From an uncultured Lachnospiraceae bacterium (GTDB taxonomy: Bacteria > Bacillota > Clostridia > Lachnospirales > Lachnospiraceae), in contig CAJUDE010000049.1 of the NCBI GenBank assembly GCA_910585295.1, positions 1-64,000 on the forward strand: 64,000 nucleotides of DNA. The letters are read 5' to 3'. The notes under the pieces are model-generated. The model was not told the origin of the DNA. It searched no databases and saw only the letters and a program-made list of their open reading frames with translations. Positions 32,138-40,954 of this stretch are shown here, in pieces. Positions within the stretch are counted from its first letter, which is position 1. Each line of letters opens with the position of its first letter. Position numbers and translations under genes: made by a program.

Positions 32138-33352
32138 TTATTTTTCCAATTCCGCCATTTTCATGGCACGCACTTTCAGCGGCAATCCAAACAATGTGAT
32201 AAAGCCTTCCGCGTCATGGTGGTCATATAAATCACCTGTAGTAAAGCTTGCCAGGGATTCACTGTACAAAGAGTAGGGGGAAGTGGTGCCAGCCTTGATA
32301 ATGTTTCCTTTGTAGAGCTTGAATTTCACTTCGCCAGTCACATATTTCTGGGTAGAAGTTACAAACGCCTGCACTGCCTCCCGCAGAGGGGTGAACCATT
32401 TCCCTTCGTATACAATCTGAGCCATACGGTTGCCCATGTCTTTTTTCACTTCCATGGTGGCGCGGTCTAATACCAACTCTTCTAACTGCTGCTGTGCTTC
32501 CATTAAAATCGTCCCGCCAGGGGTCTCATAAACGCCGCGGGATTTCATGCCAACCACGCGGTTTTCCACGATATCCACAATGCCAATGCCATGCTTTCCG
32601 CCTAAACGGTTTAACTCACGGATAATATCAGCCACTTTCATCTCTTTCCCGTTGATGGATTTCGGGACGCCAGACTCAAAAGACATGGTGACATATTCCC
32701 CTTCGTCTGGCGCCTGTTCTGGGGATACCCCAAGGACGAGAAGGTGGCCATAATTCGGCTCGCAGGAAGGGTCCTCTAATTCCAGCCCTTCATGGCTGAT
32801 ATGCCACAGGTTCCGGTCGCGGCTGTAGCTGCTGTCTGCAGAGAAAGGCAGGTCGATGCCGTGTTCCTTGCAGTATGCAATTTCTTCTTCCCGGGACTGC
32901 ATGTCCCATTTATCGCTCCTCCATGCCGCAATAATTTTTAAATCTGGGGCAAGCGCTTTAATGCCAAGCTCAAAACGAATCTGGTCGTTGCCCTTTCCAG
33001 TAGCGCCATGGCAGATAGCCGTGGCGCCTTCTTTCCTTGCAATCTCCACTAAGCGTTTTGCAATGCCAGGGCGCGCCATAGAGGTCCCCAGAAGGTATTT
33101 GTTTTCATAAACCGCCCCTGCCTGCACACAAGGGAGTATGTATTCTTCTGCAAATTCGTCGGTGATATCTTCAATATATAATTTGGAAGCGCCGGATAAT
33201 TTGGCGCGTTCTTCCAATCCGTCCAACTCTTCTTCCTGCCCGCAGTCAATACAGCAGCAGACTACCTCATAATCATAATTCTCTTTTAACCATGGAATGA
33301 TGGCGGTGGTGTCCAGCCCGCCGGAATAAGCTAAAATTACTTTTTCTTTCAT
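32138..33352 (-). CDS. argG: Argininosuccinate synthase
   Basis: A 404-residue enzyme that joins citrulline and aspartate using ATP, the next-to-last step of arginine synthesis. The PP-loop VILAYSGGLDTTAIIPWLKENY is at the N-terminus, with ATGKGNDQIRFELG and SADSSYSRDRNLWHISHEG further in; length is that of the family. It is divergent from argC, sharing an intergenic region with two ARG boxes. argH, the partner lyase, is about 26 kb away. Confidence 0.97.
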   Translation of the reverse strand: MKEKVILAYSGGLDTTAIIPWLKENYDYEVVCCCIDCGQEEELDGLEERAKLSGASKLYIEDITDEFAEEYILPCVQAGAVYENKYLLGTSMARPGIAKRLVEIARKEGATAICHGATGKGNDQIRFELGIKALAPDLKIIAAWRSDKWDMQSREEEIAYCKEHGIDLPFSADSSYSRDRNLWHISHEGLELEDPSCEPNYGHLLVLGVSPEQAPDEGEYVTMSFESGVPKSINGKEMKVADIIRELNRLGGKHGIGIVDIVENRVVGMKSRGVYETPGGTILMEAQQQLEELVLDRATMEVKKDMGNRMAQIVYEGKWFTPLREAVQAFVTSTQKYVTGEVKFKLYKGNIIKAGTTSPYSLYSESLASFTTGDLYDHHDAEGFITLFGLPLKVRAMKMAELEK

Positions 33353-33394
33353 TGCTTGCCCTCCGTTTTTTAATATCTAATTGTTATCCCAGAC

Positions 33395-33423
33395 ATTATA
33401 TACTAATAAAAACAAAAGTGCAA
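33395..33423 (-). promoter_or_regulatory. argG promoter
   Basis: On the minus strand TTGCAC (33418-33423), a 17-base spacer and TATAAT (33395-33400). An ARG box lies directly upstream of the -35. Confidence 0.55.
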
Positions 33424-33424
33424 G

Positions 33425-33469
33425 TGAAAAAATATACATAATATTAGTGTGAAAATGTATATTTATGCA
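33425..33469. promoter_or_regulatory. Tandem ARG boxes (ArgR/AhrC operators)
   Basis: TGTATATTTATGCA (33456-33469) matches the ARG-box consensus TGNATWWWWATNCA perfectly. TGAAAAAATATACA (33425-33438), read on the minus strand, matches with one mismatch. Their centres are 31 bases apart, three helical turns, as expected for an ArgR hexamer bridging two boxes. They lie between the divergent argG and argC promoters. No argR gene is in the window. Confidence 0.7.
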
Positions 33470-33486
33470 AAAATGTGAAAAAAGGC

Positions 33487-33515
33487 TTTACGGATCGGGA
33501 AAGATATATTATGAT
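33487..33515 (+). promoter_or_regulatory. argC operon promoter
   Basis: TTTACG, a 17-base spacer and TATGAT, starting 17 bases after the second ARG box. The leader is about 65 bases. Confidence 0.5.
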
Positions 33516-33583
33516 GGAACATAACGTTGTACTAGTTGCCAGGTGGCCAGCACACTGGAAGCATGGAAAGAGAGGAAGGAATT

Positions 33584-34651
33584 ATGGTAAAAGCAGGGAT
33601 TATTGGGGCGACAGGATATGCCGGCGCGGAGCTGGCCCGGCTGCTCCTTGGGCATAAAGAAGTGGAAATCAAATGGTATGGCTCTAGAAGCTATATAGAT
33701 GAGAAGTATGCAAAGGTGTATGGGAATATGTTCCAGCTTGTGGAGGATACCTGCCTGGATGACAATATAAAAGAGCTGGCGAAGCAGGTGGATGTTATTT
33801 TTACAGCTACCCCCCAGGGGTTTCTGGCAGGGGTGTTGACAGAAGAAATCCTGCAGGATACGAAAGTAGTGGACTTAAGTGCAGACTATCGGCTCAAGGA
33901 TGTGGCAGTGTATGAGAAATGGTATCAGATACCGCATAAAAGCCCGCAGTTCCTTGCGGAAGCAGTGTATGGGCTGTGTGAAGTGAACCGGGAGAAGGTC
34001 AAGAAGGCAAGGCTGGTGGCAAATCCCGGATGCTATACCACCTGTTCCATCCTGACGGCATGGCCTTTGGTGAAAGAAGGGCTGATTGACCTAAATACTT
34101 TGATTATTGACGCGAAATCTGGGACTTCCGGCGCGGGGCGCGGGGCAAAGCTGCCCAACTTGTTCTGCGAGGTGAATGAGAACATGAAGGCATATGGGGT
34201 AAGCACCCACCGCCATACGCCAGAAATTGAAGAGCAGCTTGGGTATGCGCTAGGGGCGCAGGCCACGATTAACTTTACGCCCCATCTGGTGCCTATGAAC
34301 CGGGGGATTTTGGTGACGGAATACGCATCCCTAAGGGAAATCAGGCAGGCGGACGGGAGCATGGCGCTTCCAAGTTACAAGCAGGTAAAGGAAGCTTATG
34401 ATAAATACTATAAAGATGAATATTTTATCCGGGTGCTGGAAAAGGGGGCCTGCCCGGAAACAAAATGGGTGGAAGGGAGCAACTTTGTGGATATCGGCTT
34501 CCAGATTGATGAACGTACCGGACGGGTTATCCTGATGGGCGCCATTGACAATCTGGTAAAAGGCGCGGCAGGGCAGGCGGTGCAGAATATGAACCTGATG
34601 TTTGGGCTCCCCGAGCAGGAAGGGCTGCGCCTGGTGCCTTTGTTCCCATAA
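33584..34651 (+). CDS. argC: N-acetyl-gamma-glutamyl-phosphate reductase
   Basis: A 355-residue NADPH-dependent reductase making N-acetylglutamate semialdehyde. It has the Rossmann motif AGIIGATGYAGAELARLLLGH and the catalytic Cys in LVANPGCYTTCSILTAWPLV. The substrate loop is DAKSGTSGAGRGAK, with a conserved HRHTPEIEEQLG. I start at the ATG following AGGAAGG; the GTG-like extension from 33536 has no ribosome site. It is the first gene of the argCJBD operon. Confidence 0.96.
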   Translation: MVKAGIIGATGYAGAELARLLLGHKEVEIKWYGSRSYIDEKYAKVYGNMFQLVEDTCLDDNIKELAKQVDVIFTATPQGFLAGVLTEEILQDTKVVDLSADYRLKDVAVYEKWYQIPHKSPQFLAEAVYGLCEVNREKVKKARLVANPGCYTTCSILTAWPLVKEGLIDLNTLIIDAKSGTSGAGRGAKLPNLFCEVNENMKAYGVSTHRHTPEIEEQLGYALGAQATINFTPHLVPMNRGILVTEYASLREIRQADGSMALPSYKQVKEAYDKYYKDEYFIRVLEKGACPETKWVEGSNFVDIGFQIDERTGRVILMGAIDNLVKGAAGQAVQNMNLMFGLPEQEGLRLVPLFP

Positions 34652-34672
34652 AACACAAGGAGAGCAGGGAAA

Positions 34673-35137
34673 ATGGAAAAATATGTTCAGGGAACCACAG
34701 TCCGCCCTATGGTGGAAGAGGATTATGAGAAAGTGTATGAGCTGTGGACAACCATTAAGGGGTTTGGCATCCGCAGCATGGATGACTCCCGGGAAGGGGT
34801 GGCGCGGTTTATCCGCCGGAACCCCTCCACAAGCATGGTGGCGCAGGCAGACGGGCAGATTGTGGGCGCAATCTTATGCGGGCATGACGGCAGGCGGGGT
34901 TGTTTTTACCATGTATGTGTGCGGGAAGATTACCGGAAACAGGGCATAGGCAAAACGATGGCGGTAAAGGCAATGAAAGCCTTACAGGAAGAGCAGATAA
35001 ATAAAGTGTGCCTAATTGCGTTTAAGAAGAATGAAGTGGGGAATTCCTTCTGGAAGAGCGTGGGCTGGACATTCCGGGAGGACTTAAATTACTATGATTT
35101 TGTGCTGAATGACGAAAATATCACGACATTCCAATAG
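34673..35137 (+). CDS. GNAT N-acetyltransferase in the arg operon
   Basis: A 154-residue GNAT enzyme between argC and argJ. The acetyl-CoA loop is CFYHVCVREDYRKQGIGKTMAVKAMKAL, followed by NEVGNSFWKSVGWTFREDLNYYDF. Its place within the arginine operon makes it a candidate N-acetylglutamate synthase or a related amino-group acetyltransferase. If ArgJ is bifunctional, that activity would only be needed to top up the cycle. It could instead be an unrelated YpeA-like enzyme. AGGAG lies upstream of the ATG. Confidence 0.85.
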   Translation: MEKYVQGTTVRPMVEEDYEKVYELWTTIKGFGIRSMDDSREGVARFIRRNPSTSMVAQADGQIVGAILCGHDGRRGCFYHVCVREDYRKQGIGKTMAVKAMKALQEEQINKVCLIAFKKNEVGNSFWKSVGWTFREDLNYYDFVLNDENITTFQ

Positions 35138-35148
35138 GAGGGAAACAT

Positions 35149-36372
35149 ATGGAAAAAATCATGGGCGGCGTGACCGCGGCAAAAGGGTTTCTGGCTGCAT
35201 CCACATCGGCTGGGATAAAGTACCAGGGCAGGCTGGATATGGCAATGGTAGTCAGTGAAGTGGATGCAGTGGCGGCGGGGACGTTTACCACCAATGTGGT
35301 GCAGGCAGCGCCAGTAAAATGGGATAAAGAAATTGTATCTAAAGAGCCTGGCGCCAGGGCAGTGGTGGTTAATGCAGGGATTGCCAATGCCTGCACTGGG
35401 GCAAAAGGCATGGAATGCTGCAGGAAAACGGCAGAGGCAGTGGAACAGGCGCTGCATATCCCGGCAAACCAGGTGTTGGTGGCTTCTACAGGGGTGATTG
35501 GCATGCAGCTTCCCATGGATAAACTGGAAGCGGGGGTCAAAGCCATGGCGCCAGAGTTAAATGGAACCTTGGAGGGCGGGGCCCAGGCGGCGTGCGCCAT
35601 TATGACCACTGATACCAAATCCAAGGAAGTGGCCGCCACCTTTGAGGCGGGCGGCAAGGCTGTGACGATAGGCGGCATGTGCAAAGGCTCTGGCATGATC
35701 CACCCAAATATGTGTACCATGCTCAGCTTTATCACCACCGATTTGGCAATTTCTAAAGAGCTATTGCAGGAAGCGCTGCTAGAAGACGTGCAGGACACTT
35801 ATAATATGGTCTCCATAGATGGGGACACGTCCACCAACGATACCGTGCTGCTCCTTGCCAACGGGCTTGCAGGGAACCCCAAAATCACAAAAAAAGATGA
35901 AAGTTACCAGAAGTTTAAAGAAGCGTTGCATTATGTCAATACCACGCTGGCAAAAAAGATGGCGGGGGACGGGGAAGGCGCGACTGCATTGTTTGAGGCA
36001 AAGGTCATCCATGCAGATACCAAAGGGCATGCGAAAACATTGGCAAAGTCTGTGGTTTGCTCTTCCTTGACAAAAGCCGCGATTTATGGGCATGACGCCA
36101 ACTGGGGAAGGATTCTGTGCGCGTTGGGGTATTCCGGCGTGGAATTCGACCCAGAGGCGATAGAGTTGTTTTTCCAGAGCAAAGCTGGCAAAATTCAGAT
36201 TTATAAAAATGGCGTGGCGACAGATTACAGTGAAGAAGAAGCCACAAAAATTCTGTCTGAGGAGGAAGTGACGGTTCTGGTAGACATGAAGATGGGGGAA
36301 GAAGAAGCCGCCGCATGGGGCTGTGACCTCACCTATGATTATGTGAAAATCAATGCAGACTACCGCTCCTAA
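35149..36372 (+). CDS. argJ: Glutamate N-acetyltransferase / amino-acid acetyltransferase
   Basis: A 407-residue ornithine acetyltransferase that recycles the acetyl group from N-acetylornithine to glutamate. It matures by self-cleavage before a threonine that then acts as nucleophile. Here the site reads MCKGSGMIHPNMCTMLSFITTD (split after NMC), so Cys replaces the common Ala before the cleaved Thr. Other motifs are VVNAGIANACTGAKG, STGVIGMQLPMDKL and GHDANWGRILCALGYSG. AGGAGGG precedes the ATG. Confidence 0.95.
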   Translation: MEKIMGGVTAAKGFLAASTSAGIKYQGRLDMAMVVSEVDAVAAGTFTTNVVQAAPVKWDKEIVSKEPGARAVVVNAGIANACTGAKGMECCRKTAEAVEQALHIPANQVLVASTGVIGMQLPMDKLEAGVKAMAPELNGTLEGGAQAACAIMTTDTKSKEVAATFEAGGKAVTIGGMCKGSGMIHPNMCTMLSFITTDLAISKELLQEALLEDVQDTYNMVSIDGDTSTNDTVLLLANGLAGNPKITKKDESYQKFKEALHYVNTTLAKKMAGDGEGATALFEAKVIHADTKGHAKTLAKSVVCSSLTKAAIYGHDANWGRILCALGYSGVEFDPEAIELFFQSKAGKIQIYKNGVATDYSEEEATKILSEEEVTVLVDMKMGEEEAAAWGCDLTYDYVKINADYRS

Positions 36373-36383
36373 AGGGGATTGGC

Positions 36384-37121
36384 ATGAAGGTGAAAAGAGG
36401 GGCGGCTCGCCTTTTTGTGGCAGCATTATACATTCTCCTTATCTTTTTTGGCGTGCTGCCATTGATTGGGGAATGTTACCAGCAGTATTATGGAACAGGC
36501 AGCGTTTATCTGCTGGCTGGCACAGGGCTTCCCATTTTATGTTCCCTTGTCCTGCCCTGCATGCTTCTCTGGCTGTTTCAGAAAGAAGGGCTTGTGGGAG
36601 ATTTTGAAGGGGAGCATGGGGCAGGGTTGAAAGCTGGTTTTTCTAGAAAAAAGAAATGGGCAGCTTGTTTTTTGGCGGTTTCCATTGCCATAGCAGGGAT
36701 AGTAGGGAGCATTTTTTGGTTCCAGCGTTTTACTATAGACGGCATAGAATACCGCTGCCTGTCCCAACATAGGGAATATACTTGGGAAGAAGTGGATTAT
36801 TTATCCTTAAAAGCAGATTCCCAGGGTGTCTTGGTGTTTGAATTTCAGATGGCGGATGGCAGGAAGTGTTCCTTCAATGGAAGCATGCTCTGGTGTGTGG
36901 AATATTTCAGCGAAGGGTTTGAGCGCCAATTCCCGGAAGATGTGTATAGTTATGCCCGCTGGCTGGGCCAGAGGCTTGGCAGCCTCGGCATACCTCTGAA
37001 AGCAGAGGGCGGCTGGGAAGGCATGATGGGAAAACTGAAATATAGTTCCTGGAAAGCGCTGGCAGAAGACGTCCGTAAGCTCCATGGGCAAGCCCAGACA
37101 CGGACAGGCCTGCAAGAATAA
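36384..37121 (+). CDS. Membrane protein of unknown function inside the arg operon
   Basis: A 245-residue protein with three membrane segments (LFVAALYILLIFFGVLPLIG, YLLAGTGLPILCSLVLPCML, AACFLAVSIAIAGIVGSIFW). They are followed by a soluble C-terminal domain of about 130 residues (FTIDGIEYRCLSQHREYTWEEVDYLSL, EFQMADGRKCSFNGSM). It starts 12 bases after argJ and ends 21 bases before argB, so it is clearly in the operon. It matches no arginine pathway enzyme or transporter I know. A PH-like domain in the soluble part is possible but not established. Confidence 0.6.
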   Translation: MKVKRGAARLFVAALYILLIFFGVLPLIGECYQQYYGTGSVYLLAGTGLPILCSLVLPCMLLWLFQKEGLVGDFEGEHGAGLKAGFSRKKKWAACFLAVSIAIAGIVGSIFWFQRFTIDGIEYRCLSQHREYTWEEVDYLSLKADSQGVLVFEFQMADGRKCSFNGSMLWCVEYFSEGFERQFPEDVYSYARWLGQRLGSLGIPLKAEGGWEGMMGKLKYSSWKALAEDVRKLHGQAQTRTGLQE

Positions 37122-37142
37122 AGAGAGAAAGAGGAAAAGGAC

Positions 37143-38042
37143 ATGGAAGAGAAAAATATGCAGGAAATTTTGCAGAAAGCAGAAGTTTTGATTGAAGCCC
37201 TGCCTTATATACAGCGGTTTAACCGCAAAATTATTGTAGTGAAGTACGGCGGGAGCGCCATGGTGGATGAAGAACTGAAAAAAAATGTCATTCAGGACGT
37301 GACTTTATTAAAGCTGGTAGGGTTTAAGCCGATTATTGTCCATGGCGGTGGGAAGGAAATCAGCAAATGGGTGGAAAAATCAGGCATGGAGCCAGAGTTT
37401 GTAAATGGGCTGCGCAAGACTGACGCGGCAACCATGGAAATTGCAGAGATGGTCTTAAACAAAGTCAATAAGTCATTGGTGCAGATGGTACAGGAATTGG
37501 GAGTCAATGCTATTGGCATCAGCGGCAAAGACGGCGGGCTTTTGAAAGTGGATAAGAAATATTCAGATGGCAAGGATATTGGGTTTGTAGGGGATGTGAA
37601 AGAGGTGGACCCAAAAGTGCTGTTTGACTTGCTGGAAAAAGATTTCCTCCCTATTGTATGCCCCATTGGGCTTGGGGATGCGTTTGACACGTACAACATT
37701 AATGCGGACGATGCGGCATGCGCCATTGCCAGGGCAGTCAATGCGGAAAAGCTGGCATTTTTAACAGATATTGAAGGGGTGTACAAAGACCCGGCGGATA
37801 AATCCACGCTGATTTCAGAATTGTCTGTCTCAGAAGCCCATAAGCTGATTGGCGCTGGGTATATTGGCGGCGGGATGCTCCCAAAATTGAATAACTGCAT
37901 TGACGCGATTGAAAACGGCGTGTCCAGGGTGCATATTCTAGACGGCAGGATCCCCCATTGCCTGCTGTTGGAGATCTTTACCAACCGTGGGATCGGGACT
38001 GCTATTTTAGGGGATTGTGAGGAACGGTTTTATAAAAAGTGA
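37143..38042 (+). CDS. argB: Acetylglutamate kinase
   Basis: A 299-residue kinase that phosphorylates N-acetylglutamate, the committed step. It has the amino-acid-kinase motifs [18 protein letters not shown] and [19 protein letters not shown], with [39 protein letters not shown] and [16 protein letters not shown] for nucleotide and regulation. It has an N-terminal helix ([13 protein letters not shown]) typical of the hexameric, arginine-inhibited kinases. An alternative ATG lies five codons in. Confidence 0.96.
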   Translation: MEEKNMQEILQKAEVLIEALPYIQRFNRKIIVVKYGGSAMVDEELKKNVIQDVTLLKLVGFKPIIVHGGGKEISKWVEKSGMEPEFVNGLRKTDAATMEIAEMVLNKVNKSLVQMVQELGVNAIGISGKDGGLLKVDKKYSDGKDIGFVGDVKEVDPKVLFDLLEKDFLPIVCPIGLGDAFDTYNINADDAACAIARAVNAEKLAFLTDIEGVYKDPADKSTLISELSVSEAHKLIGAGYIGGGMLPKLNNCIDAIENGVSRVHILDGRIPHCLLLEIFTNRGIGTAILGDCEERFYKK

Positions 38043-38055
38043 AAGGAGACAGGAA

Positions 38056-39267
38056 ATGGAAGCAAGTGCATGGATGGACCAGGCAGAACATACAATATTA
38101 CATACATACAACCGTTACCCAGTTGTGCTAGACCATGGGGAAGGCGTTTACCTCTATGGCACAGATGGGAAAAAATATCTGGATTTCGCCGCAGGCATTG
38201 GGGTGCAGGCATTGGGCTATGGGAACAAGGAATACAACGACGCCCTAAAGATGCAGATTGATAAGCTGCTCCACACCTCCAACCTATACTATAACCAGCC
38301 TATTATAGAAGCGGCAGAGAAGCTTTGCCAGGTTTCTGGCATGGAACGGGTGTTTTTTACCAACAGTGGGGCGGAGGCCATTGAGGGCGCGATTAAGGCG
38401 GCAAAAAAATATGCGTACCTGAAGGACGGGAGTACACGCCATGAGATTATCGCCATGGAGCATTCTTTCCATGGAAGGACCTTAGGGGCTCTGTCTGTGA
38501 CGGGGAACGCCCGCTACCGGGAGCCTTTTGAGCCGCTGCCTGGCATTGTGAAATTTGCCGAATACAATAATTTAGACAGCGTTGCAGCCCTGGTAAATGA
38601 GAAAACCTGCGCCATTATCCTGGAAACGGTTCAGGGGGAAGGCGGCATTTACCCTGCCACAAAGGAATTCTTAACAGGCGTAAAGCGGCTTTGCAAAGAG
38701 CATGGCGCTTTGCTGATTCTGGATGAAATCCAGTGCGGCATGGGAAGGTCAGGGCATATGTTTGCATGGCAGGGGCATGGCGTTAAGCCAGACATTATGG
38801 CATGTGCCAAAGCCTTGGGCTGCGGCGTCCCAGTAGGGGCGTTTTTGCTGGCTGGGCATGTGGCAGAGGCTTCCCTGAAACCGGGCGACCACGGGACAAC
38901 TTATGGGGGGAACCCTTTTGTGGGCGCGGCTGTCCGCAAAGTACTGGATATTTTTCAAGAACAGAAATTAACAGAGCATGTGCAGCAGGTTTCCGGCTAT
39001 CTGGAACGGAAGCTGGAACAAATAAAAGAAACCTATGGATTTGTTATGGAAAGGCGCGGGCTGGGGCTGATGCAGGGGATTGAGCTGGACCCAAAAGTCC
39101 CCGCAGCGAAAATCAGCCGACTATGCCTGGAACAGGGGCTTATATTAATTACAGCGGGGAATAACGTGCTGCGTTTTCTGCCGCCTTTGGTGATAGAGGA
39201 GAAACATGTGGACGAGATGGCAGGTATTTTGCAGAAAATTTTTGACAAATACCAGGAAAAGACATAA
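38056..39267 (+). CDS. argD: Acetylornithine aminotransferase
   Basis: A 403-residue PLP enzyme converting N-acetylglutamate semialdehyde to N-acetylornithine. Visible are YLDFAAGIGVQALGYGN, the PLP-phosphate loop FTNSGAEAIEGAIKAAKKY, the LILDEIQCGMGRSG motif with the ring-stacking Asp, and the Schiff-base Lys in ACAKALGCGVPVGAFL. AAGGAGA lies before the ATG; the upstream in-frame extension overlaps argB and is not used. It is the last gene of the arg operon. Confidence 0.95.
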   Translation: MEASAWMDQAEHTILHTYNRYPVVLDHGEGVYLYGTDGKKYLDFAAGIGVQALGYGNKEYNDALKMQIDKLLHTSNLYYNQPIIEAAEKLCQVSGMERVFFTNSGAEAIEGAIKAAKKYAYLKDGSTRHEIIAMEHSFHGRTLGALSVTGNARYREPFEPLPGIVKFAEYNNLDSVAALVNEKTCAIILETVQGEGGIYPATKEFLTGVKRLCKEHGALLILDEIQCGMGRSGHMFAWQGHGVKPDIMACAKALGCGVPVGAFLLAGHVAEASLKPGDHGTTYGGNPFVGAAVRKVLDIFQEQKLTEHVQQVSGYLERKLEQIKETYGFVMERRGLGLMQGIELDPKVPAAKISRLCLEQGLILITAGNNVLRFLPPLVIEEKHVDEMAGILQKIFDKYQEKT

Positions 39268-39335
39268 TCTATACCGATATCTGCCATATTGTGTAAAAAG
39301 GTAGGAGAAATTTCCCAAAAAAGGCAGAAAAAGTA

Positions 39336-39364
39336 GTGACAGAAAGAAAATCATTTTGTATAAT
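39336..39364 (+). promoter_or_regulatory. Promoter of the hemerythrin-receiver gene
   Basis: GTGACA, a 17-base spacer and a perfect TATAAT, giving a leader of about 68 bases. Confidence 0.6.
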
Positions 39365-39438
39365 ATAAGAAGCGCGGTTTTAAATGGGAGGGATGTAATA
39401 AATAGTAAGGGTTATTGTTATGCAAAAGGAGGGAAATC

Positions 39439-40815
39439 ATGGGGAATCAGTTAGTATGGCAAGACCGATTCAATATAGGTGTAGAGATTATCGACAAAGA
39501 GCATAAAAAGCTTTTCAGCATATTAAGTAAGCTGCTTGCAAACCAGACGCAGGATGAAAGGGGCAAGTGGGCTTGCCAGGAAGGGATTAAATATTTCAAA
39601 GAACATGCGATGAAGCATTTTGCAGAAGAAGAAGTCTATATGGCATCCATCAGTTACGCCGGGTTTGAGACGCATCGGCGCCTGCATGATAATTTTCGGA
39701 AAAAAACCCTTCCAGCATTGGAAAAAGAATTGAACCAGACAGATTATTCGCCAGAAGCAATCAGCCATTTTCTAGGTGTCTGCTCTGGCTGGTTGATTGG
39801 GCATACCTTAACGGAAGACCGTGCAATTACAGGCAAAGGAACAAGCAAATGGGGAAACCTCCTGCCAGAGGAGGAACAGTCCGCTATGCGCAAATTTATC
39901 CTTCAATTGTTAAAAGACATGTTCCAGCTAAAAGCGCGGGTAGTCAGTGAATGCTATGGCGGCGAGAAATTCGGGAAAGGGATTTATTACCGCTTGTCTT
40001 ATAAGGCCGACACGCAGGAAAAATGGGAAATCTACTTGGTATTTGAAGAGAGGCTGCTGGCAAATACCGTCGGGCGTTTGATGGGCGCAAAATCAGATGA
40101 ATTGAGCGTAACGTTAATGAACGCTGTCCGGTATACCGCGCAGCAGTTTACGGGGCGCATTATGGAGCAATTCATGGATTCTGACGAATATGAGATGAAA
40201 GAAGAGAATTTGTTGAGTTATGAGCAGTTCCAGAAGAGGCTGGAAGGGCAGAAACTCCAGTTTAGCCTTCTGTTTGACACAGGGGAAGGGTACTTTGCTT
40301 TCAGCGCCATTGTTCCGCATTTGGTGGAGAGTGAGACAGGGATGCCAGTCAAAGGCGGGAATGCCATCAAGTCAGAGAATGCAATGGCAGAGGTTGGGAA
40401 ATACTTAAATAACAATGAACAGCAAAAAGAGTTAAGCAGCCAGAAGCAGAAGATTTTGGTGGTGGATGATTCTGGGCTTATCTTACAGGCTATGAAGGAA
40501 CTTTTGGGGAAAGATTATGATGTCGCAACGGCAACTTCTGGGATGTCAGCCATCCGCTGCATTATGCTGGACCGTCCAGACTTGGTGCTTTTAGATTATG
40601 AAATGCCAGTATGCGACGGCAGCCAGGTTTTAGAGATGATCCGTTCAGAAAAAGATTTTGCAGATATACCAGTTATTTTCCTGACAGGCAGGACAGACAG
40701 GGAAAGCGTGCAGAAAGTGCTTGCACTAAAGCCGGCGGGCTATTTGCTCAAAGCGCAGCCACCGGAATTTATTAAGAAAGAAGTCGACGGTTACTTTAAG
40801 AAGAAACTTCGTTGA
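39439..40815 (+). CDS. Bacteriohemerythrin-(CheX-like)-receiver fusion protein
   Basis: A 458-residue three-part protein. Residues about 1-135 are a bacteriohemerythrin with a full set of di-iron ligands: IDKEHKKLF, HFAEEEVYM, HRRLHDNF and HTLTED. The middle part (about 145-300; KARVVSECYGGEKFGKGIYYRL, LANTVGRLMGAKSDELSVTLMNAVRYTAQQFTG) resembles CheX/CheC-like phosphatase domains, a weaker call. A receiver follows (about 340-458; ILVVDDSGLILQAMKELLG, phospho-acceptor D386 in LVLLDYEMPVCDG, VIFLTGRTD, and Lys in YLLKAQPPEF). Oxygen binding may therefore feed phosphorelay output. AAAGGAGGG precedes the ATG. Confidence 0.82.
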   Translation: MGNQLVWQDRFNIGVEIIDKEHKKLFSILSKLLANQTQDERGKWACQEGIKYFKEHAMKHFAEEEVYMASISYAGFETHRRLHDNFRKKTLPALEKELNQTDYSPEAISHFLGVCSGWLIGHTLTEDRAITGKGTSKWGNLLPEEEQSAMRKFILQLLKDMFQLKARVVSECYGGEKFGKGIYYRLSYKADTQEKWEIYLVFEERLLANTVGRLMGAKSDELSVTLMNAVRYTAQQFTGRIMEQFMDSDEYEMKEENLLSYEQFQKRLEGQKLQFSLLFDTGEGYFAFSAIVPHLVESETGMPVKGGNAIKSENAMAEVGKYLNNNEQQKELSSQKQKILVVDDSGLILQAMKELLGKDYDVATATSGMSAIRCIMLDRPDLVLLDYEMPVCDGSQVLEMIRSEKDFADIPVIFLTGRTDRESVQKVLALKPAGYLLKAQPPEFIKKEVDGYFKKKLR

Positions 40816-40820
40816 TATAT

Positions 40821-40896
40821 TATCATGTCGCCAGACATGATACGCGCCGGAGTGCGCATAGATTACCATACCATGGATTGCGCAGCAATCATGGTA
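40821..40896. repeat. Intergenic three-hairpin palindromic element (copy 2)
   Basis: Hairpin one: TATCATGTC / GACATGATA, loop GCCA (40821-40842). Core: ACGCGCC-GGA-GTGCGCAT (40842-40859). Hairpin two: TACCATGGATTGC / GCAATCATGGTA, loop GCA (40869-40896). The order and core are the same as the element at 4924-4992 read on the minus strand, though the stem sequences differ with compensating changes. It starts 5 bases after the stop of the hemerythrin-receiver gene. Confidence 0.65.
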
Positions 40897-40954
40897 TAAA
40901 AATTCCAATTATGGCAGATCCTACATGAAAACATAGGAATATGGAGGTAATGCC

